Assembly (NCBI GenBank): GCA_947846985.1
Contig: CANTUZ010000001.1
Span: forward strand, 39,084,727-39,148,726
Source of the DNA: Fratercula arctica
Lineage: Eukaryota; Chordata; Aves; Charadriiformes; Alcidae
Direction: 5' to 3'
Length of the DNA: 64,000 nucleotides
Under the pieces are notes generated by a model. That model did no database searches. It saw nothing but the letters and a program-made list of their open reading frames with translations, and was not told the origin of the DNA. Positions 24,606 to 33,660 of this stretch are shown here, in pieces (position 1 is the stretch's first letter; the number at the start of each line of letters is the position of its first letter). Position numbers and translations under genes: made by a program.

Positions 24606-25221
24606 ACAACTGGGGCTCAACCAGGGCTCTGACAGCCTGCCTGAATAGTTCGGATTCTGGCTTGCTCAGTTGAGAGAGTATCAGATTTTTTTCTATGAGA
24701 GTCTTAAGGGGTTGGAAATTAAACCAGACAGCTCACATCTTGTCATTCTTAAGTGAAATGTTATATCATGCCTTCAGAGAGCTTTGCTTAAAGTTAATTG
24801 ATGCAACGCTGCTTAACCTGCTGAATGCGTTGTATGGTTTATTTGCTCTTTGTGTTTGTATGTGGTGGTTTAAACGTACTATTCTGCTGTGATTTTTGAT
24901 GCAAATCTATAATACGATAAATTGGATAATGGCTTTATCTGCATATCTCAGGCATCATGTAATGGATTCTATTGCTAATTGAACTTTCTATTTTACCTTG
25001 GGAAAGTTTACTTCACCCTTTAATGCCAAATTGACACCACCAGAGTCAGGGGGTGGAAACCTTTTGGATTTCAGAAATGATTGTTACTTTCTTAAAATCA
25101 CGATTATATTGTTGATTATCCTGAATGTATTGAAGGGGTGGTTTGATATTAAATCTCGGTGTAGCAGCAGTAGGTGTTATACTACATACAATGCTACATA
25201 TGATGCTACTCAAATCCCATG

Positions 25222-25328
25222 AGCCACTCCGCAGCCTGTACTGGCACAAGTCTCTCCACTGCCCACACCAGCACAAGCCACCAGCTGTACTAGCACAGGC
25301 CACTCCACCACCTGTACTGGCACAAGCC
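25222..25328 (+). repeat. 27-bp tandem repeat, four units
   Basis: Units run 25222-25248, 25249-25275, 25276-25297 (5 bp shorter) and 25298-25324, followed by GCCAC of a fifth. The first unit starts GCCACTCCGCAGCCTGTACT. In one frame the units encode a nine-residue ATPPPVLAQ-like repeat, reminiscent of proline-rich gag linkers. The shorter unit would break that frame. Confidence 0.75.
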
Positions 25329-25340
25329 ACTTGATGCGAC

Positions 25341-26014
25341 ATCACCTATACTGCATTCTCTATTAAGTCTTCATCAACACTCACTCAAATGTGGATTTTT
25401 TTGAGATTCATCATAATTTAATTAGGACAATTCATTGAATATTTTATTCATATTTTCCGTATTAAACAGTAACTGCTTTCAGTGAATTTAGTAATAATAA
25501 AACAGTTTTAACTACCACGGCCTAATGAGTAATGTTTTATGCAGTAATATGTATTTGAAAAGTGAAAGATAAAATAAGTTTTGGCAATGATATCTGCTTA
25601 TGCATTTCTATTACTAATGTAAAATACTGAGATAAAACTATTTAAAAAGATTTTTTTTATATAAAATAAAGTATTAAAATGAAATTTCCATTTCGTATAG
25701 AATTCTACAGAAACTTGTTTTCCATTGTCAAATTAAACATGTTGTATAGTGTCATTATTTGCCATGAAATGGAAAACATTTAAATTTTGATCAGCATTTT
25801 TGTGGGTTTATATGCCAGGGACTGGAGGGTATTTTATTTTGCTTATTGCTTTTTAAGTCTTTTTACATAGATTTTGATTGCAATGATTGCTAAGATTCAA
25901 CCAGCAGATAAGGGAAAAAGTTTTAACAGAGGAAGAAAATATTGTTTCAGACAAGAAATTCTTTGTCAGTACACATAGAAATGCAAATTCATTAGAGTGG
26001 TCATCTGCTGTTTC
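25341..26014. other. AT-rich spacer, no gene seen
   Basis: This is unique AT-rich DNA between the ERV fragment and the next CR1 copy. No feature is recognised. Confidence 0.55.
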
Positions 26015-28296
26015 CTGTAGAATTCCTACTCACAAATGAGGCAAACCTGCTTTGTAATATCTCGGTTAGTGATAACCTTGGCTGCAGTGATCACAATATT
26101 GTGGAGACTGGGATCCTGCTGAGCACGCTGAAGGTTAGTGCTAAAACAAAGGGTTTAAATTTTAGAAGAGCAAACTTCAGTTGCTCAGAGCTCAGTTGCA
26201 AGGGATTCCATCGGAAGCTTCCAGAGAGGATAAAGGAGCTAACAAGTGCTAGGAGTTTTTCAAGAAAGCTCTCTTAGAAGCACAAAAACAGTTCATCCCC
26301 TTTAAAGGTAAGGGAACTAGGCGGAGCAAGAGACCCCCTTGGCTTAACTGTGAACTTCTGAGTCTGCGCAAAACAAAAAGAGAAGCATGCCAGAGATGGA
26401 AAAGCGGATGGATACCTGTTGAGAACTACAAGGGCATTGCCAGGTTGTACAGAGATGCAGTTAGAAAAACAAAAACTCAGCTCGAATTGATATTGGCCAG
26501 AGATCTTAGAAACTACAAGAAAGGGTTCTTCAGGTACATAAACAACAAGCAAAACCAGAAGGAAGATATTGTCCTGCTGTTAAACAGGAGAGGTGAAATA
26601 GTCACCACCAATGCTGAAAAGGCAGAGGTTCTCAACACTTTCTTCACCCCCGTCTTTACTAGCACTGTTGGGCCCCAGGCCTTGGGAACAACAATCCAAG
26701 TTGATGCAAATACAGATCTAACATCAGTGAAGAAACAGTTGGTATTTGAATGATTACAGGAGCTTGATCCATACAAATCGATGGGCCCTGACAATATCCA
26801 CCCAAGGGTGTTAAGGGAAGTGGCTGACGTCATTGTGAGGCTGCTCTCCAGAATCTTTGAGAAGTCATGGAGATCGGGGGACATGTCAGAAGACTGGAAG
26901 AGGTCTAATGCCACCCCCATCTACAAGAAGGGATTAAAGGAGGATCCAGGAGGTTATAGGTCCATCAGTCTTACTTTAGTCCCTGGGAAAGTTATGGAAT
27001 GAACTGGGGGCTATCACAAGTCAAATGAAGCAGGCAACTGGGAAAAGCCAGCACAGATTCACCAAGGACAAATCGTCCTTGACAAACCTGATTGCCTTCT
27101 ACGACAAAGTAACCTGCTTAGTTGATGTGGGGCAAGAAGTGGACATCGTCTACCTGGATTTCTCCAAGGCTTTCGACACGGTTCCCCACAGCCTCCTCCT
27201 AGAGAAACTGATACGTTACAGTCTAGACAAGTGGTCTGTGTGGTGGGTGGGGAACTGGTCACACCCAGAGGGTGGTGGTAAATAGCTCTTTTTCAAACTG
27301 GAAACCTGTCACAAATGGGGTTCCCAGGGATCAATACTGGGCCCAACACTGTTTAATATCTTCATAAGTGATCTGGATGATGGGATCAAGCATACCCTGA
27401 AGAAGTTCGCTGATGATACCACACTGATTGGGGAAGTGGACACTTCGGAAGGGAGATATACCCTGCAGAAAGACCTGGATAAGCTGGAAGAGTGGGATAA
27501 CAGGAACCTTATGGAGTTCAACAAGGACAAGTGTCAGGTGTTGCACCTGGGAAAACATAATCCAGCAGTGCAGCACAGGCTGGGATCTACCTGGCTCAGG
27601 AGAAAATCTGTGGAAAGTGTGGGCGGGTCCTGGTGGACAACAATCTCAATATGAATGAACAGCATGCTGCAGCAGCAAAGAAGGCCAACAGGACGCCTGG
27701 TTGCATCTACAAGGGCGACACCAGCAGAGATAAAGAAGTCATTATCCCACTCTACTGAGGGCTTGTCAGGCCACACCTGGAATACTGTGTTCAGTTTTGG
27801 TCCCCAATTGTTGGTATACAAAAAAGATGTGGACAGGCTGGAAAGGGTCTAGAGAAGGGCCACAAAGATGATCAAAGGACTGGGAAGCCTGTCACATGAG
27901 GAAAGGCTGAGAGAACTGAGTTTGTTTAGCCTTGAGAAAAGAAAGCTTAGGGGTCACCTTATCACCACATTCCAGTATTTAAAGGGTGGCAACAAAGATG
28001 GGGACTGCCTTTTTACTAGGATTCACATGGAAAAGACGAGGGGTAATGGGTACAAGACAATGCTGGTGAGATTCTGTTTGGACACAAGAGGACAATTTTT
28101 CACAGTGAGAATAATCAGCCATTGGAATAATTTCCCCAGGGAAGTGGTGGATTCCCCAGCATTGGACACTTTTAAGATTCATCTGGACAGGGTGCTGGGC
28201 TATCTTGTCTAGACTGTACTTTTGCCAAGAAAGGCTGGACTAGATGATCCTTGAGGTCCCTTCCAACCTGGTATTCTGTGATTCTATGATTCTCTG
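26015..28296 (+). mobile_element. CR1 LINE copy F, 2.3 kb
   Basis: This plus-strand CR1 is truncated within the C-terminal third of the endonuclease. It retains the endonuclease-RT linker, the RT domain, the C-terminal region and the 3' UTR. The tail is three 8-mers: ATTCTGTG, ATTCTATG and ATTCTCTG at 28273-28296. A minus-strand CR1 tail (copy G) starts 50 bases further on, making an inverted pair. Confidence 0.95.
26018..28212 (+). pseudogene. CR1 ORF2 (endonuclease end plus RT) remnant, copy F
   Basis: ORF2 of CR1 encodes an APE-type endonuclease fused to RT. This copy starts at LLTNEANL and keeps the endonuclease SDH triad (26086-26094, within GCSDHNIVE). The linker is open from about 26255, reaching a TGA at 26751-26753 that replaces a Trp codon. 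RT motif [14 protein letters not shown], and motif C, FADDT (27406-27420), are intact. Motif B (GVPQGS) is broken by one lost base near 27323. Further frameshifts lie near 26255, 27003-27024 and 27259. The C-terminal 114-codon segment (27868-28212) is open. It is inactive. Confidence 0.92.
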
Positions 28297-28346
28297 TTAA
28301 GGAAAAGCTGTGAGAGGAACTCAAGTTGGCCACACAATTGTAATAA

Positions 28347-28478
28347 AGAATCATAGAATCAGAATATCCTGAGTTGGAAGGGACCCACAAGGATCACCAA
28401 GTCCAACTCTTGACTTAACACCAGGCAATCTAAAAGCTAAACCATATATCTAAGAGTATTGTCCACTTTTTGAACGTT
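28347..28478 (-). mobile_element. CR1 LINE 3' fragment G, inverted to copy F
   Basis: This minus-strand CR1 tail begins with reversed 8-mers (GAATCATAGAAT) followed by GAGTTGGAAGGGACCCACAA and a GTCCAACTC-type segment. The match continues through an AGTATTGTCCACTTTTTGAAC region and is lost near 28478. Only the 3' UTR and the last coding bases remain. Confidence 0.85.
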
Positions 28479-31204
28479 AACAATGTGTTCTATGCCTCTA
28501 GGGAAAAAAAAAAAAATAAATCTCTTTCTGTGCATTAATTTAGAGTGCTGGCTACATATTTGTTCCGATTTCCTAATCTCCATATCTTGCTACTCTTTGT
28601 GGAGGCCCTATTGTCTGATTTTCGCTTTTGCTCATCTCCTCTCGCATTGAAATCCAGAAGCTTGTTACATCCATGAATGTTCAGCTGGTGTCAGGGAAAG
28701 CATAATCACTTCCCCTTCAGAGAGTTTCATCTGACCAAGAATACAATAGCTAAGAAGCTGCAAGCAGCTGCTTTCTGTTTTGCTGCCCATCTATACCTTT
28801 TTGCAAAAATATAACATAGTCAATTCAGAACAAACAAGTCAAAACAAATACCATCAATCTGATGGGTTAATCGTGTAAATCCAAATACATAATTTTCAGG
28901 CTTAGCCGAGTAGTATTTCTGAGAAAGATGTATCAGCAATCTTCTCATCTGTATACACAGAATAACAAGTACCTCACAAAATACATACTGAAGCAAGCAT
29001 CCATCAATTTCTTAAAGTTACTGTAGCAGAACGAACATTAGAATAATGATGTTGGTCCTAAATTTATTACCATTTACATTTTTGTCCCAGAAGAACCCTT
29101 CATTGACTGACAAATGTCCATATTAACTTCTTTTTTTTCTTTTTTTCCTTTCTTTTTTTTTTTTTTTTTTTTTTTTTTCTCCTTATTCATGCAGTCAACA
29201 TAAAGAGCTGCTGTTATCAGCAATATGTCTGACCTCTTCACTTGATAATGATATATGATCAGGTCAATATTTGCTAGGCACTATTCATTAAAATTGTATC
29301 TTGAGGTAATGAACTTTATGGCCCATTAACAGTTTAAATAGTATTAGAAATATGCAGTTTAAATCCCACATTAAAAAAAAAAAAATAATTAGAAATGAAA
29401 ATGTAGACAGCTAGGATCCTGTTAGTTTAAAATTTTCCCCTTAGGAGTCTTTAAGTGGAACACAGTGTTGGGAGGTGAAATGCAGGGATTTTTTTAAAGA
29501 AATTTATTTTAATTTATGTTCAATCATTTTATGCTACTGATAGTGTCACTGGCCGTTTTTATAAGAAGTTGTTTATCTCAAATTATAATGTAGCTTCGTA
29601 ACTGATGTATTTTAATTTTTTCTTCATTGTTTGGAGAATAACGCATCTTATCTAGAAATGTTTTGCTTCCTTCATCTTTATTTGCCACTGCCTTTTAAGA
29701 ACTTCAATATTTTCTTCAAAATAATATTTAAATGGATATATATATGTTCTGTTATCCCTAGTCTACAGAACTATTTTCTCATAATCTGTGTATGGGTACT
29801 GCTATGAGTTTAATTCTTTGCTCTGTTATGCCATTTATACAGTATCCCGTACAGGGATGCAATGCAGTTCTTTTGGACATATTATGTTTTCTGTGCCTTT
29901 CTGTCTTGCCTCCAGGCTGAACTGCAAGGAAGTCACAAGACAAGAACACATTTTTCAAAACAATACATGCAAAGGAATGATGGAGGAAAAGACTGCAGTG
30001 TCTTACTGGGTTTGGAGACTAGCTGATGAACAGAAAGAAGTTAATGTCAAAGATGATAGATGATTTCTCTTACAAGCTCTCTAACTCTTTTCATATATGC
30101 ACTGAATGGTATGAGAGAAGTATTCAAGCCTAACTTCAGGCACCTTTTTGAGCAACCCAAGTCAGAAGCGTAGCTGCCTTAGATTTGGTCTATAATCAAT
30201 AGTACCTTTAAAAAGCAATTTAAATCTTGAATTTCAAACACTCTGATAGCCATATTAAAGATTACGCCTAAGCCACATAACTCTTTATTTCATTTCTTAA
30301 CTTGGTCTGGCAGCAATCCTGGACAACAAGGAAAGTTCAGCATGAAGAGGTATTTGCTCCATCAGGCCCTAAAGACTGAGAGTACAATTTCTGGTTTGAG
30401 GTTGGCATTTTTCCTTCTCTGCCTCCAGTTCCATCACATAGCCTGTGTATGTTAGCATAACTAACAATGAATTAACTTAATTCTAGGCGTGACTCATGAA
30501 AATGTGGCACATACCAGAATACAGAGTTGTGATGCATCTTTTCAAGGATACCTTGATACAATGCATCCTGCTACATTCAATCAATTCATATCATGATGCA
30601 TTTATGATGAAGTAATAGAATACAGCCAGCTTTATGTCTGAGGTATCATGAAAATTCAGAAAGACATAAAATACCAAAGTGCTGAAGTGTTTAAATTGAT
30701 TTGAATTTGCAATCAACCTCACTCATCAAATGCGTAAATTACTATGACAAAGATTTAAGTGAATAATTCTAGAGAGTAACCAACAATGATGGAATAGTTA
30801 ACTGCCTCACCAGCTGACAGATGTAAATGCATTAATTATGGGTGAATTTTGAAGAAGGGACCAAGATCCACCTTAATGAAAAATTATCAATTATGTGAAG
30901 AATTACCTTAAGTGAGGCTTTGAAAAAAGATGTCAGTGGGTCAGTGACTAAACAAAGTTCACCAGATTATATCTGCTCTGGATTTCAGTGGGTTCACCAG
31001 AAAGGCAAAAATAGTATCACCTCAACTACAAGAAAGGATGACTTTGACCATAAAAGGCATTCTGGAAGAGTAACAGGATGAGAGATTACAAACTTCTATG
31101 CGATATAGGTACAATCTACAGTAAACTCAAAGATCTTATTTCATCGTGTTTTATTTTAAGCACTTAGTTACTCCTGTAACATGAATCATGCCTTTGGTTA
31201 GGTT
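28479..31204. other. AT-rich unique sequence, no gene seen
   Basis: It holds a 26-base T run at 29153-29178, another A-rich run near 29372-29384, and otherwise ordinary AT-rich DNA. A 91-codon open stretch (29788-30063) has no recognisable protein feature. Confidence 0.55.
29153..29178. repeat. Poly-T run, 26 bases
   Basis: This is an uninterrupted T run preceded by T-rich sequence with single C interruptions. Confidence 0.85.
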
Positions 31205-31425
31205 ATGTGATAAAAAGGTTATCTTCACGCACAAAAAGGAACACAGGGGGAAAAATGCAAAGTGGGGTAAGCTGAACGATGCGCTCATATGGCTATTACC
31301 AGGCCCACCATAGGAGTAGTCAAGCCCAGGCATGTGATCAACGCATAAAAGGCACATCTCCACACACACAAAAGGAACACAGAGTCACAGTGGTAAGCAG
31401 GCTAACCACAGCATCACCATTTAGA
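31205..31425 (+). repeat. Diverged tandem duplication, about 130-bp period
   Basis: Two related blocks are seen. The first (about 31205-31295) has ATGTGATAAAAAGG, then CGCACAAAAAGGAACACAG, then GGTAAGCTGAACGATGCGCT. The second (about 31332-31425) has ATGTGAT, ATAAAAGG, CACACACAAAAGGAACACAG and GGTAAGCAGGCTAACCACAGC. The order is conserved and spacing differs by a few bases. It could be a duplicated part of an unclassified LTR, since each block has an ATAAAAGG TATA-like core. Confidence 0.5.
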
Positions 31426-31671
31426 AAGAAGCCCCTGCCCAGTCCCTCCTAGGGCTGTCCACAGAGAATCTCAGTCTCATGGTCCAGGTATGAAACCCAC
31501 CCTATATGTCACTGGCAGCAGGTCTCCAGAGCACCTTTTGGACTGAGGAGGTTCACTGTCTAGAGATATGAAACTCCTTACAGGATGCAGAGGAAGAACA
31601 TCTGGGGATTGTACAAAGTCTATTATGGGATGTTAGGGGAGGAACTGAAGGCAGGGAAAAGGGATAGATAA
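31426..31671. other. Unassigned sequence before CR1 copy H
   Basis: It is relatively GC-rich and repeat-like in composition but not recognised. It could be the continuation of the duplicated block upstream. Confidence 0.35.
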
Positions 31672-32625
31672 AAAGACCTTCTACTATGGAGTAACTGCAT
31701 CAGTGGACAAGGGAAAAGCTACAGATGTCACCTACCTGGACTTCTGTAAGGCCTTTTATACAGTCTCCCACAACATTCTTGTCACTAAATTGGAGAGATG
31801 TGGGTTTTAATGATGGACTGTTAGATGGAAAAGGAACTGTCTGGATGGCCACATCCAAAGAGTCCAATGAGTTGGCTCAATGTCCAAGTGGAAACCAATA
31901 ACGAGTGGTGTCCCTCAAGGGTCCATGAAGGAACCAGTACTGTTTAATATCTTCATCAATGACACAGAAGGTGTGATTGAGTGCACTTTCAGCAATTTTG
32001 GCGATGACACCAAGCTGAATGGTACAGGTGATACACTAGAGGGAAGGGATGACATCTAGCGAGACCTTGACAGGCTAGAGGAATGCATCTGTGCAAATTT
32101 CATGAGTTCAACAAGGTCAAGTGCAGGCTCCTGTGCCTGGGTTGAGATAATCACCAGTATCAGTACAGACAGGGGGATGAATGGATTGAGAGCATCCCTG
32201 GGTACTTGGGGGTACTGGTGGACAATGAGCCAGCAATGTGCACTTGTAGCCCAGAAAACCAATCATATTGTGCACTGCATCAAAAGTAGCATGGACAGCA
32301 GGACAAGGGAGGTGATTATCCACCTGTGCTCTGCTCTCATGAGAACCTAGACCTTTTATCAGGGCCTATAGTGGCAGGACAATAGGAATGGGGTTTAAAC
32401 TGAAAGAAGTTAGATTTAGATTGGATATAAAGAAGAATTTTTTTATGGTGAGGGTATTGAGACAATGGAACAGAGAAGACATGGAGGTCCCATCCCTGGA
32501 AGTGTTCAATGTCAGGTTGAACAGGGCTTTGAGCTCAGGAGGGTGTTCCTGCCTACTGCAAGGACGTTGGACTAGGTGATCTTTAAAGTTCTCTTCCAGC
32601 CCAAACCATTCTATGATTCTATGAT
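31672..32625 (+). mobile_element. CR1 LINE copy H with internal deletion
   Basis: This plus-strand CR1 starts just before RT motif A and ends in the 8-mer tail ATTCTATGATTCTATGAT (32608-32625). Around 32345-32365 the sequence passes directly from LCSALMRT to a SGRTIGMGFKL-like segment. Roughly 250-300 bases of the C-terminal coding region are therefore missing compared with copies A and J. Confidence 0.9.
31690..32580 (+). pseudogene. CR1 ORF2 RT remnant, copy H
   Basis: This is a decayed RT fragment. Motif A reads [14 protein letters not shown], motif B reads SGVPQGSMKEPVLFN, and motif C reads FGDD (31997-32008) rather than the usual FADD. There are stops at about 31808 and within the segment after motif C, frameshifts near 32060-32110, and the internal deletion described for the element. 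The distal piece FRLDIKKNFFMVRVLRQWN marks the C-terminus. It is inactive. Confidence 0.88.
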
Positions 32626-33241
32626 CTGAGCAATTTGTGGAGGAACAAGTGTGGGAAAACAAAGGATAAAAGGGCTTGTTTCTTGTAGAGTTTTCTGGTC
32701 AGTACACTTGTCTGTTCATGCCTTGGACCTGATCAGCGCAGTGCATCTTATCTTCTGATTAAACTCTATTTCTACCTATTTTCTTGAGTGACTGTCTCTT
32801 AGGCGTGTGTGTGTGTGTGAGGGTCAAAATACCAGCATATGGAGTCAGACCAGGGGTCTGTATGTTGGTGGTGTCAGCACCTGAAGTGAGTGTGGGTCTG
32901 CGAGTGAGTTTGTGAGTGCTAATGACAAGCAAGCTGTATTAGCTGGCAAGGAGGTTAAGTTGCCAGGGAGAATAGTTGGGTCTCTAAGGCGATGGGAGGA
33001 ACTGGTTGTTGGAAGGGAGGCTCAGCCAGCTGCTGGAGAAACTGTGAGGTCTGGGACTCTAAGGGTGAGATAAGTGTGGTGAGAGAGAGAGTGTCCATGC
33101 CAGCAACCGAAGTGAGGCTGCAACCTCAGGGGCTCCTATGTCCAGGTGCTAGAAAGTGGGGATACTGGGATCCAGGTGCAGCTACTGGGCAGACTGAGAA
33201 TCTGAGCCCAGCTGCTGGAGGGATCCACACTTCACTTGTGC

Positions 33242-33313
<72 letters not shown>

Positions 33314-33660
33314 GCGTGTGTGTATAAATATCTCCCAGTAATGCATCTTCATTCTGCTCAGCCAGAGAGGGGAGCAGGATGAGGCTACTGGTGCTATTTT
33401 TGTTTGTGTAAGTGCTGAGTCTGTCTACCTGTGCTGATCTGTGTGACTAGCCATGTATATGTACAAATAAATACACGTGTGTTTGTGTGTCTGCTGTGAA
33501 CATTTGCTCAGCCTCGCTACTGGTTGGAGCTGGGGGCATGGGGCTGCAGCAACCTCACCTGCCTTGTGCTTCTGGATTTTGTAACTCCCTAACACTTTTC
33601 TTTCTAATTGTACAAGACAGGACCCTTGAACTGCTCCTAACCTAGACACCTCCTTTCATC
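32626..33660 (+). mobile_element. Unclassified G-rich LTR-like block
   Basis: A G-rich block of about 1 kb in AT-rich DNA directly follows the tail of CR1 copy H. LTR-like traits are ATTAAA at 32759 in a T-rich context, a GAGTGACTGTCTCTTAGGC segment and GTGTGTGTGTGT. Next comes a long AGCTGCTGGAG/GGATCC-rich region with repeated CAGCTGCTGG-like words, a TATAAATA word (33322-33329) and an AATAAATA word (33465-33472). The (TATATG)n array sits in its middle. The 111-codon open stretch at 32992-33327 ends in repetitive Met-Tyr from that array, so it is not a credible gene. The family is not known to me and the edges are estimates. Confidence 0.35.
33242..33312 (+). repeat. (TATATG)n hexanucleotide microsatellite, 11 perfect units
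   Basis: Eleven uninterrupted TATATG units (33247-33312) are preceded by a partial unit and followed by TGCGTGTGTGTAT. Perfect purity suggests a young or actively mutating array. Each unit is two codons, giving a spurious Met-Tyr open frame. Confidence 0.97.

Larger units (their letters stand above)
24455..25340 (+). mobile_element. ERV fragment: LTR end, leader and 27-bp repeat
   Basis: This appears to be the 3' end of an LTR, a primer-binding-site-like sequence and the start of an internal region, in plus orientation. The LTR part ends with AAACCATGACA at about 24580, resembling the end of avian ERVL-like LTRs. TGACACCCAACATGGGGC follows after a short gap, the position expected of a PBS. 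Downstream AT-rich sequence leads to a proline-coding 27-bp repeat ending near 25328. No gag, protease or RT motif is visible, so the internal part is truncated or too diverged. The left edge is approximate. Confidence 0.5.

Noticed and set aside
32992..33327. 111-codon frame ending in repeated Met-Tyr
   Set aside because: The end is the TATATG microsatellite and the start lies in a repeat-like G-rich block. No protein domain is visible.
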